A stretch of DNA of 64,000 nucleotides, from positions 271,036-335,035 of IMG/VR virus record IMGVR_UViG_3300028394_002328; one strand, written 5' to 3'. The position numbers and the translations under genes are program-made. Shown here one piece after another: positions 14,158 through 23,377 of this stretch (positions are counted from its first letter, which is position 1; each line of letters opens with the position of its first letter). Origin of the DNA: a virus. Under the pieces are notes generated by a model. It worked only from the letters and a program-made list of their open reading frames with translations. It searched no databases and was not told the DNA's origin.

Positions 14158-14690
14158 TGAAATATTATTTTAAAGTTAATTTTTTAGAGACTAGGAAGTA
14201 CACTGATTATTTTTTAAAATTAATTTCCTCGACAGTTTTTATTAATAACAGTGTTGCTTCGGTGTCATTTAATATTAATGATCCGATGATAAAAGAAATT
14301 TCTTCAACATTGAAAGAACTGCAATTACCTATGATTGGTCAATTTATATTTTTTAAACATCACCGTAATCAAGATATACACAAAGAAGATATCAGATGTA
14401 GTTTAAATTTGCCTTTAATAGGATATGAAAACTCATTGATGCATTTTTATCAAATTAATGCTTTACCTATAAAGAAAAAAAGTGCTTATTATTATAAAGA
14501 AACTGATGAAAAAACAATAATAGAGACTTTACCAGGTACAAACGAATGGGTTTTGGTTGATTCTTCCGTACCACATTGCATTGTTAACAGCGATTTTAAT
14601 AATCCTAGATGTACGATAGCCTTAAGATTTTTAGGAAACCCGACACTGGAAGAATTGAAATTTAAAATTGAACAATTACAGCAACATTAA
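14157..14690 (+). CDS. Fe(II)/2OG oxygenase-like protein (Asp/Asn hydroxylase type)
   Basis: 177 aa, start at the TAATG overlap; an upstream in-frame ATG lies within the methyltransferase gene. Likely double-stranded beta-helix oxygenase: IHKEDIRCSLNLPL gives the HxE/D iron ligand pair (H75, E77), VDSSVPHCIVN the distal histidine (H140), and RCTIALRF the 2OG-binding arginine (R151). The order H-x-D/E ... H ... R is shared with four other proteins in this window. Its 3' end overlaps the convergent radical SAM gene by 15 bases. Substrate unknown. Confidence 0.6.
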   Translation: MKYYFKVNFLETRKYTDYFLKLISSTVFINNSVASVSFNINDPMIKEISSTLKELQLPMIGQFIFFKHHRNQDIHKEDIRCSLNLPLIGYENSLMHFYQINALPIKKKSAYYYKETDEKTIIETLPGTNEWVLVDSSVPHCIVNSDFNNPRCTIALRFLGNPTLEELKFKIEQLQQH

Positions 14691-16145
14691 TTTTTCATAA
14701 TATTGATTTTTTAATATTACCGTTTTTTCATCTAATTTTTTACCAAATGATTCAAAAGTTAAAGTATCATCTTGTAGAAATTTAAATAAATCTTCCATAG
14801 TATATCCTAAATTAAGAATTCTTCCTACCCAAGTAGCAGCGCCAAATTTATTTTTCTTTTGAACTCTTGGGTCGTTTCTAATATCTTTTACTAAAGCAAC
14901 TGCTTCTTGAAAAGTCATATCATCATTTTCCCACGGACGATCCTTTTCTATTTTAAACCCGAATTTTTTAGGATCCCTATCTATTTTACTAGAATTTCTT
15001 CCATCTGGAGAGTCTCTAACAGTAAGAGGCAAAAATCCAAATACATCAAGAGGACAATCATCACTAACTAAGTAATCTACGCTAGCCAGTATACTTTCCC
15101 TACTTTCACCAGGAAGTCCGGCAATAAAAGTACTACTCGCAATAATATTATTTTTCCATAACTCATTACAATAACTTAAAGTTTCTTTAATTCTATTTGG
15201 ACCCAGTCCTTTACCTATTTTTTTACCTGCTTCTTCATTCAGTGTTTCTATTCCAAAGTGAAGACTTTTTGCACCGCTTTCTAAAAGGAGTTCCCTCATC
15301 TCAGGAAACTTCCAAATTAAATCTAATCTCGCATAACTAGTATATGTTAATTTAAACGGTAATGTAGTTAACACACTATGTATGAATTCCATTTTAGGAA
15401 CACTTTCATTGATTAGTTCATCAGTAAACATGTAATGAGTAGTGCCATATAGTTCATAATTTCTAAGTAATTCTGATTTTAAAGTTTCTCCATTTTTTTG
15501 CCAATCACCTGCTTTTTTACCTATCAGGTCAAATCTGCAAAATGCACAACTAAAAATACACCCTCTAGCTATTTCCACAGGTAGAGATTCACCATGGAAA
15601 ATAATATCATGGGGTTCATATATAATTTGACTATGAGCAAATTGTTCTTGAGTATAAAAATAATCATTTCCGTCAATGTAAATACATTGGTCCTTTTTCA
15701 TTATTTTTATATCATCGCCGTCTTTAAGATGTCTAATCAATTTAATAATAACATTATCGGCTTTGTTTAATATAATGTAATCAGTTCCTGCCCAATAACA
15801 ATAGTCAGTTAGTCTAGCACCACCTAAACAAATTTTAACTTTTGAGTTTTTAGATTTAGCATAATTGGCTATATTAGTAAATTCTTCATTAGGTCTTCCA
15901 AAATTCAAAACTTTTCCGTTAATTCGTTTTTCCATTAGGGTAGCACCAAACCCCACTAATAAAGTGTCTTTAGTGACAAATTTATCTATGATTTTTTCTA
16001 ATTGGTCATATTGATAAAAACTAAAAAGATCAACAACTTGACAAGTATAGCCATATTTTCGTATTTCAGTAGCTACTTTATAAGTACCTGCATATTTTCC
16101 ATATCCATATGTGTCAGCAACGTCAGTAAATAATATTATCTGCAT
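14676..16145 (-). CDS. B12-binding-domain-type radical SAM enzyme
   Basis: 489 aa. An N-terminal Rossmann-like domain (about 1-150, with VGFGATLMEKR and KICLGGARLTD) resembles the cobalamin-binding domain of class B radical SAM enzymes, though no DxHxxG is seen. The core starts at VEIARGCIFSCAFC (C196, C200, C203), followed by YMFTDELINE and LHFGIETLNEEAGK typical of the Elp3/MiaB/NifB-like barrel. Such proteins methylate or rearrange unactivated carbons; some act in lipid or antibiotic biosynthesis. Single gene, convergent with 14157 and divergent from 16215. Confidence 0.85.
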   Translation of the reverse strand: MQIILFTDVADTYGYGKYAGTYKVATEIRKYGYTCQVVDLFSFYQYDQLEKIIDKFVTKDTLLVGFGATLMEKRINGKVLNFGRPNEEFTNIANYAKSKNSKVKICLGGARLTDYCYWAGTDYIILNKADNVIIKLIRHLKDGDDIKIMKKDQCIYIDGNDYFYTQEQFAHSQIIYEPHDIIFHGESLPVEIARGCIFSCAFCRFDLIGKKAGDWQKNGETLKSELLRNYELYGTTHYMFTDELINESVPKMEFIHSVLTTLPFKLTYTSYARLDLIWKFPEMRELLLESGAKSLHFGIETLNEEAGKKIGKGLGPNRIKETLSYCNELWKNNIIASSTFIAGLPGESRESILASVDYLVSDDCPLDVFGFLPLTVRDSPDGRNSSKIDRDPKKFGFKIEKDRPWENDDMTFQEAVALVKDIRNDPRVQKKNKFGAATWVGRILNLGYTMEDLFKFLQDDTLTFESFGKKLDEKTVILKNQYYEKLMLL

Positions 16146-16214
16146 GTCATATTTCGATTGGTAAAAAGCCGTAGATAAATATACTTATCTACAGTAGCAG
16201 TTACAGATAATAAA

Positions 16215-16718
16215 ATGATAAAAATATTAGATCAAATTGAAGTAAGTAAAGTTTTAGAGGCATATTATGCTCTAGAAAACGGGATAGTTTGGACTGGATA
16301 TGGTCAGAATAGTAGACAGACAGGTCTTCAATATAAACTAAATGAGGATCCTTGGACAAGCGGTGTAGGTAAAAGTAAGGGACATGAGTTAGATTATGAC
16401 ATAATCAATCCCTTTTTTAAAGACACAATATTTGAAAATATTATTGAAAAGTATTCGTTAAAAAGAACTAGATTCATGTGGCTTGGGCCATATTCTTGTT
16501 ATAGTATGCATAGGGATTATACGATAAGGATTCATGTTCCAATAATAACAAATCCAGACTGCTATTTTGTTTTTAAATTAGGGGAAGTTATTCATTTGCC
16601 AGTTGATAGTGTTTACCAAGTTACTACTACTGAACTTCATACTTTTATTAATTGTTCCAATAGCTATCGATTACATTTAATAGGAATACCAACATTTGCT
16701 AATATTAGGTCAAATTAA
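16215..16718 (+). CDS. Aspartyl/asparaginyl beta-hydroxylase-like protein
   Basis: 167 aa. SMHRDYTIRIHVPI gives H99-x-D101 plus the R-x-H-x-P signature of the Asp/Asn hydroxylase family; ELHTFINCSNSYRLHLI gives the distal H142 and R152. All Fe(II) and 2OG ligands are therefore present. First gene of a five-gene plus-strand run (16215-19375) with a GNAT-like protein, two desaturases and another oxygenase. AGATAAATA lies about 40 bases upstream. Substrate unknown. Confidence 0.7.
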   Translation: MIKILDQIEVSKVLEAYYALENGIVWTGYGQNSRQTGLQYKLNEDPWTSGVGKSKGHELDYDIINPFFKDTIFENIIEKYSLKRTRFMWLGPYSCYSMHRDYTIRIHVPIITNPDCYFVFKLGEVIHLPVDSVYQVTTTELHTFINCSNSYRLHLIGIPTFANIRSN

Positions 16719-16723
16719 ATAAA

Positions 16724-17338
16724 ATGTTTACAACTAAAAGTGTTTTTGACCAAGACTATCACCTAAGTCATAAAGAACAATTATTGAATTATTTTATTGC
16801 GGCTTATCAGGAAAAAGATCATCCGGGACATATTAATATGTGGGATGAAAATTGGGAAGAAAAAAATTTCACTTTACCTTATTTAATTTACAAAAGTGAA
16901 AGATTTAGAAATGGACACGGTGACATGCATATTATACTTGATGAGCAAGATAATATTATTGCCAATGCAGGAGTCAACATATCTGATTTTGATCCTTTTG
17001 TAGCTTTATCCGGTGTTAGGTCTTGGATAAATAAAGAACATAGAACGCAACTATTAATTGGAAAATATATCTTACCCATACAGTTGAGTTGGGCAAAAGA
17101 AAAAAATTTAAAGACTATTGCTATATCATTCAATGATTATAATAAAAATTTAATAAAACATATTACAAGATCGGGTTTAGGAATTAAAAAAAGACGTGGT
17201 CCACATAGTATGTTTTACAATGGTCAATATGAAGTTGAGTTCCCAGTGACTATTAATTATACTAAACAATGGGTAGTATACCACAAAATAGACGAAGATT
17301 ATATCCCAAATTGGGAATTAATAAGGTATGTTGAATAA
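16724..17338 (+). CDS. GNAT-like protein, putative
   Basis: 204 aa. The middle has GDMHIILDEQDNIIANAGV (strands 2-4 of a GNAT fold would look like this), SGVRSWINKEHRTQLL at the position of the CoA loop, and LKTIAISFNDYNKNLIKHI as the C-terminal strand-helix. Lacks a clean Q/RxxGxG/A, so assignment is tentative. Its stop overlaps the desaturase start (TAATG). In operon with lipid-modifying enzymes, an acyl-group transfer is conceivable. Confidence 0.5.
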   Translation: MFTTKSVFDQDYHLSHKEQLLNYFIAAYQEKDHPGHINMWDENWEEKNFTLPYLIYKSERFRNGHGDMHIILDEQDNIIANAGVNISDFDPFVALSGVRSWINKEHRTQLLIGKYILPIQLSWAKEKNLKTIAISFNDYNKNLIKHITRSGLGIKKRRGPHSMFYNGQYEVEFPVTINYTKQWVVYHKIDEDYIPNWELIRYVE

Positions 17339-18096
17339 TGAAATATTTGGCCTCATCTGCACATAGTTTAAGTATAGTTCAATTATTATCTGTAATCCTA
17401 ACTATAATAGGGTTCAACTATTTTGATTTTAATTTAGTAAATTGCTCCTTAATATTTTTAGGTTATTTTATTTTTAGTGGTTTGGGTGTAAGCATGACAT
17501 TGCATAGATACTACTCTCACAAATCATTCGAATTTAGATATACATGGTTGAAATGGTTATTTACTATAGTAGCAGTATTAGCCGGACGAGGCAGCCCTGT
17601 TGGATGGGCTTATATACATCGATTACATCATAAATTTTCAGATACAGATAAGGATCCACATGGAGCTAAAACTGTAGGATGGAAAATAATATTCCCAAGT
17701 CTTGTAGAAAATTACAAAGATCCTATAGACAAAAAGGTTATCAAAGACTTCATGAATAAACCTCATATACTAATAAGTAGGTATTACATGGGTTTTATAA
17801 TATTATGGTCTGTTCTATTATTAATTCTGAGTCCTGCTATCTTTTATTTTTTGTATGTCATACCTGTGTTTTTGACTTTTGTAAGTCTAGATTTGTTTGT
17901 TTTATTAACACATAAATACGGGTACATTAGTCATAGTACCACCGACAACAGCAAAAATAATTGGTTTATATCATTGATTCTTTGGGGAGAGGGATGGCAT
18001 AACAATCACCATAACAACCCAAGAAAATGGAATTTAAAAGAAAATTGGTGGGAAATAGATTTATTATCATACTGCATAATGCTTGTAAAAAAATGA
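17338..18096 (+). CDS. Fatty-acid desaturase (acyl-CoA delta-9 type), copy 1
   Basis: 252-aa membrane diiron desaturase. All three histidine boxes are present: HRYYSH (56-61), HRLHHK (94-99) and HNNHH (221-225), with transmembrane pairs around 15-50 and 145-190. Bacterial members insert a double bond in acyl-CoA or phospholipid acyl chains and need electrons from ferredoxin or rubredoxin; a rubredoxin is encoded at 24702. Start overlaps the previous stop and its own stop overlaps the next start (ATGA), so expression is coupled. Shorter than most host enzymes of the family. Confidence 0.88.
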   Translation: MKYLASSAHSLSIVQLLSVILTIIGFNYFDFNLVNCSLIFLGYFIFSGLGVSMTLHRYYSHKSFEFRYTWLKWLFTIVAVLAGRGSPVGWAYIHRLHHKFSDTDKDPHGAKTVGWKIIFPSLVENYKDPIDKKVIKDFMNKPHILISRYYMGFIILWSVLLLILSPAIFYFLYVIPVFLTFVSLDLFVLLTHKYGYISHSTTDNSKNNWFISLILWGEGWHNNHHNNPRKWNLKENWWEIDLLSYCIMLVKK

Positions 18097-18860
18097 GTAA
18101 ACTTATCTCTAACAATACTCTAGTAACCCAACTATTTTTAATTATAGCAATTATAGGGGGAATCATTGGGCTCTATAACTATGAACTGACTGTAGACCAC
18201 ATGATGTTAATTGTTACTGGGTATTTTTTATATAGTTGCTTAGGCATAGTAATAACATTTCATAGGCAATTGACTCACCAAAGTTATAATACGTATCCTA
18301 TACTAACTAAAGTCTTTAGTTTTTTAGGTTGTATGGCCAATACAGGAAGTTCAATATCTTGGGTTGCTACGCATATTAAACATCATTTACATTCTGATAA
18401 ACCAGGCGATCCTCATAGTCCATGGATTTCAAAATGGAAAATATTCCTTCTTAATTACCCCAGTGACAGTGGAATAAAATGGAGAATGCGTAAACTTATC
18501 AGTGACCCTTTTCATTTATTTTTGCATAAATATTATAATCTCTTGATAGTATTATATAGTTCAGTGTTGTTTATATTAGGAGGTTGGAAATTAATGATAT
18601 TTTTACATTGGATACCAACTGTAGTAGTAGCGGTAATGAGCAATGTTGTAAACTATGCGGGACACAAAGATAACTGGTATGGATCATATAAAAACTTTAA
18701 GTTAAATGACCATAGTGCGAACAGTTGGGTATTCGCTATACCAAGCTGGGGTGAAACTTGGCACAACAATCATCATAGATATCCAAGAAATTATACCACT
18801 AGATATAATTGGTACGAATTAGATATATCTGGGCTAATTATTAAACTTATTAAAAAATAA
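18093..18860 (+). CDS. Fatty-acid desaturase (acyl-CoA delta-9 type), copy 2
   Basis: 255 aa; start taken at the ATGA overlap with copy 1. Histidine boxes HRQLTH (57-62), HIKHHLH (94-100) and HNNHH (about 224) are intact, with membrane segments at 10-30, 38-55 and 150-185. It is only moderately similar to copy 1, so this is an old duplication or two independent gains; different chain position or acyl carrier specificity is plausible. Followed three bases later by an oxygenase-like gene. Confidence 0.88.
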   Translation: MSKLISNNTLVTQLFLIIAIIGGIIGLYNYELTVDHMMLIVTGYFLYSCLGIVITFHRQLTHQSYNTYPILTKVFSFLGCMANTGSSISWVATHIKHHLHSDKPGDPHSPWISKWKIFLLNYPSDSGIKWRMRKLISDPFHLFLHKYYNLLIVLYSSVLFILGGWKLMIFLHWIPTVVVAVMSNVVNYAGHKDNWYGSYKNFKLNDHSANSWVFAIPSWGETWHNNHHRYPRNYTTRYNWYELDISGLIIKLIKK

Positions 18861-18862
18861 AA

Positions 18863-19375
18863 ATGGATTATTCAGATTATTTTACAATATTAAACATAGA
18901 TTTTCCAGTAAGGGAAAAACTGTATCATGAATTAAATTATGCTATTTCAAAAAATTTATTTTATATCAGTCCTACTGAACAAGTGCGATATAATATAAAC
19001 AAAGATTTAAGAAAAGAAATACAAGATATAATGCCGTTTAAAATTAGTGATTGTGGATTTTTTAAAAATGTTCCAAATTGGACCTATCCAGTTCATATTG
19101 ATGGGCAAAGACTTTTTGCAGTTAATATGTTAATGGTAGATGATCATGATGATTTTGAGGTAGTATTTTATGTAGATGATTCTAGTTTAGCAAATGATAT
19201 TGATGGCACTGATAAAGAAAAATTTCGCATCCCTTATGCAAAAGACCAACTTGTATTACTAAACACTAAGAAATATCATTCCGTGAGAAATATAAGTAAC
19301 ACTACAACAAGATATCTATTATCTATTGGTAATATAGATACTGGCTATCATGAAATTAAAAATAAATTTATTTGA
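18863..19375 (+). CDS. Fe(II)/2OG oxygenase-like protein
   Basis: 170 aa. YPVHIDGQRLFAVNML gives H78-x-D80, KYHSVRNI the distal H139, and TTTRYLLSIG R150: the complete H-x-D...H...R set of a jelly-roll oxygenase. Last gene of the desaturase run, starting two bases after the previous stop. Its end overlaps the convergent Bug gene by eight bases. The context (two desaturases) allows, but does not show, a lipid substrate. Confidence 0.6.
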   Translation: MDYSDYFTILNIDFPVREKLYHELNYAISKNLFYISPTEQVRYNINKDLRKEIQDIMPFKISDCGFFKNVPNWTYPVHIDGQRLFAVNMLMVDDHDDFEVVFYVDDSSLANDIDGTDKEKFRIPYAKDQLVLLNTKKYHSVRNISNTTTRYLLSIGNIDTGYHEIKNKFI

Positions 19376-20279
19376 TATTTAAATCGTTAAGAATTTTTTG
19401 ATGCTGTTTTAAGAATTTTATACTTTCAATTTTAGCAGCCTCACCAAATATGCCAATTGGGATAGACCCTTTACTTAGCATATCTCTTCTAGTCTCTGCT
19501 GAATTCATTTCAGTTTGAAAGTCATTGATAATTTTTTCTTTAACAGATAAAGGTAATGACTTATCAACAACTACCCCTAAAGTTAATTGCGTTGGAAATT
19601 TTTCTTTATACTCTTCGACCCAAGTATTAACCTTTACACCCGTAAAAGAAATATCGTGAGTAGAAATTATTAAATTTATTTTGTCATTATTGATGAAAGA
19701 GAGTATTGTAGGTAAATTTGCAAAATAGCAATCTACATGTCCTCCCAACAAATCAAGTGTTGGTTTATTTCCACCCGTAATATAGTTAACTATTTGATGA
19801 TCTTTGTTTATTTTATTAAAAAATATTTTAGAAGTTATTTCTTCTACCCCGTTAACAGCGGTACTTGCAAAATTCAAATCCTTTTTATAATTTGATATAT
19901 CACGAACATTTTTAAATCCCAAATCTGTCCTACATGCTAATACAGCCGGACTTGATGCAATTAATCCAATTATCTCAAGGTCATCTACATTGTAAATTAA
20001 ATTTTCCTTATATATAATTTTATTAGTAACAAATGTATTTTCCATGACAACGAATGACATAGATTTTTTTTCTTGCATTTCTCGTATACCAAGCTGACCG
20101 TTTGCCCCTGGTTTATTAGTAACCATATAATTTAATGATAACTTATTTTTTATCAATGCTCTAGCTATAATATCAGTATTACCACCAACCGCATACCCAA
20201 CAATTAGTTCTTGTTGACGATTAGCAAAGCTATTTGTTATTAACCCAAAAATTAAAACTAATTTAATTAGAACTTTCAT
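19368..20279 (-). CDS. Bug/TctC-family periplasmic substrate-binding protein, copy 2
   Basis: 303 aa. Short signal peptide (MKVLIKLVLIFGLITNSFA), then ELIVGYAVGGNTDIIARAL, the TNKPGANGQLGI loop and DLNFASTAVNGVEE, all family landmarks. It is quite diverged from the copy at 6446 and lacks part of the usual N-terminal strand. It overlaps the PP-loop ATPase gene upstream by 17 bases. Carboxylate binding in the periplasm is the family role; the ligand is unknown and no TctAB permease is present. Confidence 0.82.
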   Translation of the reverse strand: MKVLIKLVLIFGLITNSFANRQQELIVGYAVGGNTDIIARALIKNKLSLNYMVTNKPGANGQLGIREMQEKKSMSFVVMENTFVTNKIIYKENLIYNVDDLEIIGLIASSPAVLACRTDLGFKNVRDISNYKKDLNFASTAVNGVEEITSKIFFNKINKDHQIVNYITGGNKPTLDLLGGHVDCYFANLPTILSFINNDKINLIISTHDISFTGVKVNTWVEEYKEKFPTQLTLGVVVDKSLPLSVKEKIINDFQTEMNSAETRRDMLSKGSIPIGIFGEAAKIESIKFLKQHQKILNDLNIK

Positions 20280-21417
20280 TTTTCATTTTTCCTACTCTGT
20301 AAATTTTTTTAAATGATACGAGGCCCTCAGGACCGTTGTCATTTGTATACACATATTTACTAGCCATTTTAACCATAGAGTTTATTCCCTCTTTCCAAAT
20401 TTGGTAGGCTCTAGATTCTGTATGGTTGATTAAAAACCAATGGTCATACTCTCTATTCCAATCTAAGATTGGCTTATCAGCTTGAAACCAATTATTATTC
20501 CAAGTTGAATAAATTATATTTCTCAGCATTTTCTCATGAATAAGATTATAAACTTTAGTACCAATTGGTACAGTCCAAATTTTTTGATGTACAGGATTTA
20601 ACTCTAAGTATTTTTTAATAACATGTGCTTGTTTACATATTATTTCAAATGCATTTGGGTTCCAGTAAAAATACTCTACTGTTGCATTATCATATCCTTG
20701 AAGGTAATTTTCTACCCCCGAATTAGTAGCTCTATCGGTAAAACCAACAACAAAATCATTAAATTTATTAATAGCAGATCTAGGTTTACATACACCTAAT
20801 ATTACACCAATTTTTTGATTTTTATCTAAAACTTTTCTTACATCATCAATAGCAGCAATATCCCACCTGACCCCACTGACCGGGCTTAGTAATTCTCTCC
20901 GATTTTCAATCCATCCATCGTCATTGCTTTTTAAATAAGAATCAAAGACATGGTCAGTTAAATCCGATACCGTAATTTTTATATCAGGATATAAATTGTG
21001 AATATCTTTCAGCCTCGGTATTGTTTGTAAAACATGCTCAGAATATAATGAATTGGATGAAGATTGATCGTTTTTATCTAAGTTTTTTACTGAAACTGTT
21101 CCTTTTTCAAAATGAATAACTAGCAGTTCATCAACCTTTAAATTTTGACGAAGGAAGCTAGTTAACAAATTATGTGAGTCTGCTCCACCACTATATAGAA
21201 TTATAATATAATCATATTTTTCCCGCAATTCCTTGGCTCTTTTGTCATATAACTCATCAAGAGTTTGGTTAGGTTCTACTGTCCAATCAAATTTATCAAA
21301 AGCATTGTCATAAAACGCCCATTCTACTTCTTGATTAGTTTCGGTAGCATGAATGCAAGCTAAAATTTTATTAGTAAATGTTTTAGATCCTACACGGTAG
21401 TAGCTGTTATTTTTCAT
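20263..21417 (-). CDS. PP-loop (N-type) ATP pyrophosphatase
   Basis: 384 aa. IIILYSGGADSHNLL (SGGADS at 76-81) is the pyrophosphate loop of the asparagine-synthetase/QueC/TilS superfamily, which adenylates a carboxyl or carbonyl before nucleophile attack. No glutaminase domain. The remainder is not recognisable, so the acceptor is open. AATAAATA lies six bases before the ATG without a Shine-Dalgarno sequence. In an operon with the second Bug gene and divergent from a radical SAM gene. Confidence 0.7.
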   Translation of the reverse strand: MKNNSYYRVGSKTFTNKILACIHATETNQEVEWAFYDNAFDKFDWTVEPNQTLDELYDKRAKELREKYDYIIILYSGGADSHNLLTSFLRQNLKVDELLVIHFEKGTVSVKNLDKNDQSSSNSLYSEHVLQTIPRLKDIHNLYPDIKITVSDLTDHVFDSYLKSNDDGWIENRRELLSPVSGVRWDIAAIDDVRKVLDKNQKIGVILGVCKPRSAINKFNDFVVGFTDRATNSGVENYLQGYDNATVEYFYWNPNAFEIICKQAHVIKKYLELNPVHQKIWTVPIGTKVYNLIHEKMLRNIIYSTWNNNWFQADKPILDWNREYDHWFLINHTESRAYQIWKEGINSMVKMASKYVYTNDNGPEGLVSFKKIYRVGKMKNESSN

Positions 21418-21423
21418 ATTATG

Positions 21424-21431
21424 TATTTATT
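21424..21431 (-). promoter_or_regulatory. Late promoter motif, leaderless type
   Basis: AATAAATA, CATAAT, ATG at 21417. Sits in a 45-base divergent intergenic region. Confidence 0.6.
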
Positions 21432-21462
21432 GAGTAAATAATAGTAGTTTATATTTCATCGA

Positions 21463-22644
21463 ATGAATCCAAAAACCTGTATGTTTCCTTTCACTTCATT
21501 GAGTGTGTCGCCCCGAGGCGCAATCAGACCATGCTGCATGTATAATAGTCCTGATATGCCCACTTGGGAAAATATCAAAGACTTAACATCGGAAGTACCA
21601 TGGCCTAGCAAATCTATTAAGATACTTCAAGAAAAAATGTTGAGTGATCGCATAGAAGAATTAACTCCATTGTGCAACTCTTGTTGGGAACCTGAAAATG
21701 CAGGACTTGATAGTCATAGATTAAGATACCAAAGATTATTAGCACTTCCAAATGAAGAGTTAATTAAAACCCCTAAACTAACATTTTTAGATTTACAGTT
21801 TGGATACTTATGTAATTTAAGTTGTATTATGTGCCATCCCGAAGAAAGTTCACAGGTTCAAAAAACAATTTTCAAATTAATAGACAATACTTCAAATACT
21901 AAACAAAAAAAAATTTACCAATCTAAGGTAAATTTATATGACAACCATGATTGGACTGTAGATGAAAATTCGTATCAAAAAGTTTTGGAATTATGCCAGC
22001 CTGTCAAGAATATTAAAATATCAGGGGGAGAGCCATTTTTTAATCCAAAATTTAAACCTTTCTTAGAATTTTTATTATCAAAAAAAGTTCCAATTGAATA
22101 CTTGCATGTGACCACAAATTTAACTATATACGATAAAGACATTGTTGAACTGTTAAATAGATTTACTAATGTTAGATTTAGATTCAGTTTAGAATCAATA
22201 GGTAAAGAAGATGACTTTATAAGATGGCCTAGCAGATGGGAGGAAAAACAAGAAAATTTACATGCATATTTAAGTCAGTTACACACAAAAAACATTGTTT
22301 CTAGTACATGCATCCAAAGTTTAAATCTATTTTCTTTTTCAAATACTATTAAATTCTTGAAAAATTTACGTTATAATATCAATATTCAACAACAAATTGC
22401 TGAAAATTCATTAGCTGGGATTTATTACTCCGACAAACAATATATTGAACACTACTTAAAAAATAATGAAGCTAATTTTATATCTAAGTATTTAGAAAAT
22501 ATTATAACCCATATCAATGATCCTTCATTTCAAGTTAATTATTTTCTAGATATGGCCAAACTACAAAATAAAAATATACAAAACGAATTTCCAATTTGGT
22601 ATGAGTTTCATACCAAATATATTAGAGATTCAAATTCAACGTAA
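21463..22644 (+). CDS. Twitch-domain radical SAM enzyme
   Basis: 393 aa. The cysteine-rich N-terminus (C6, C24, C25, C71, C74) is a twitch/SPASM-like auxiliary cluster domain placed before the radical SAM core, and the core motif is FGYLCNLSCIMCHPE (C117, C121, C124) followed by ISGGEPFF. This permuted architecture is known in phage and bacterial twitch-domain radical SAM proteins of unknown substrate. It ends in a 23-base overlap with the convergent oxygenase-like gene. Confidence 0.85.
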   Translation: MNPKTCMFPFTSLSVSPRGAIRPCCMYNSPDMPTWENIKDLTSEVPWPSKSIKILQEKMLSDRIEELTPLCNSCWEPENAGLDSHRLRYQRLLALPNEELIKTPKLTFLDLQFGYLCNLSCIMCHPEESSQVQKTIFKLIDNTSNTKQKKIYQSKVNLYDNHDWTVDENSYQKVLELCQPVKNIKISGGEPFFNPKFKPFLEFLLSKKVPIEYLHVTTNLTIYDKDIVELLNRFTNVRFRFSLESIGKEDDFIRWPSRWEEKQENLHAYLSQLHTKNIVSSTCIQSLNLFSFSNTIKFLKNLRYNINIQQQIAENSLAGIYYSDKQYIEHYLKNNEANFISKYLENIITHINDPSFQVNYFLDMAKLQNKNIQNEFPIWYEFHTKYIRDSNST

Positions 22645-23338
22645 AGTTTGGATTTAGTGCGTGAAGATATTCGTAAAATGCATCATTTAATTTTGAATCC
22701 CGTTTTCTAAATGTAATAACTAATGCAATTCTTTTACCTGTTAAAAAATTAGCTCCATGAATAATATCGGTTCTAAAATAATACCAGGTTTTAGGTTTTA
22801 AAATCGTACTAGTTATTTCTTTATAACCTCTTATATCCCGTATATTTTTCATTGTTTCATGTTTATATAACGAGCTATTTGGATCATGATACCAACTTGT
22901 AATAATATTTTCACCGCCCAAATCTATAAAATATATAAGTTCACCGGCTCTTCCTTTATCAACATGGGGGGTTTGCCAACCATTTTTTTCCGTGGATTTG
23001 GGCCATGTTGTTTGAAGATGAATCATCCAATCGTCTCCGACCGAATCTTTATCCCCATTATATTTAAATTCAGAAAGTAAAGGAAAAGTGTTTTTAGACC
23101 ATTCAATCATAGGTTCTAATTCATTTGGATGTAGCTTATGATGTAAGAAATAAGCGACATTTGTAATTCTTCCATCATCAGTATCAACATATGGTCTTCT
23201 ATCAGGATCATTTATTTGATCTAATTCACTAGCTACTACTCGTTGCGGATCAGGTTCATAGTTTTTAGGAACAGGAGTCTCTAAATTTCGATTCCCTAAG
23301 TTCATATCCATATAGCAAAGAATTTTAGAATAGTCCAT
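22622..23338 (-). CDS. Fe(II)/2OG oxygenase (prolyl-hydroxylase-like)
   Basis: 238 aa. WQTPHVDKGRAGELIYFID gives H125-x-D127, DIIHGANFL the distal H194, and GKRIALVITFR R203; this is the clearest jelly-roll oxygenase in the window, close to phage 2OG-Fe(II) proteins. Late motif AATAAATA lies 18 bases before ATG. Divergent from the PP-loop protein at 23378 and convergent with the twitch radical SAM gene. Confidence 0.75.
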   Translation of the reverse strand: MDYSKILCYMDMNLGNRNLETPVPKNYEPDPQRVVASELDQINDPDRRPYVDTDDGRITNVAYFLHHKLHPNELEPMIEWSKNTFPLLSEFKYNGDKDSVGDDWMIHLQTTWPKSTEKNGWQTPHVDKGRAGELIYFIDLGGENIITSWYHDPNSSLYKHETMKNIRDIRGYKEITSTILKPKTWYYFRTDIIHGANFLTGKRIALVITFRKRDSKLNDAFYEYLHALNPNFTLNLNL

Positions 23339-23345
23339 TTTGTCT

Positions 23346-23353
23346 CATAAATA
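23346..23353 (+). promoter_or_regulatory. Late promoter motif
   Basis: CATAAATA on the plus strand 24 bases before the ATG at 23378, followed by a weak ribosome site (AGAGAAG). Confidence 0.5.
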
Positions 23354-23355
23354 TC

Positions 23356-23363
23356 TATTTATT
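23356..23363 (-). promoter_or_regulatory. Late promoter motif
   Basis: AATAAATA on the minus strand for the oxygenase at 23338; with the motif at 23346 it forms a 39-base divergent promoter. Confidence 0.5.
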
Positions 23364-23377
23364 ATAAGAGAAGTTGA

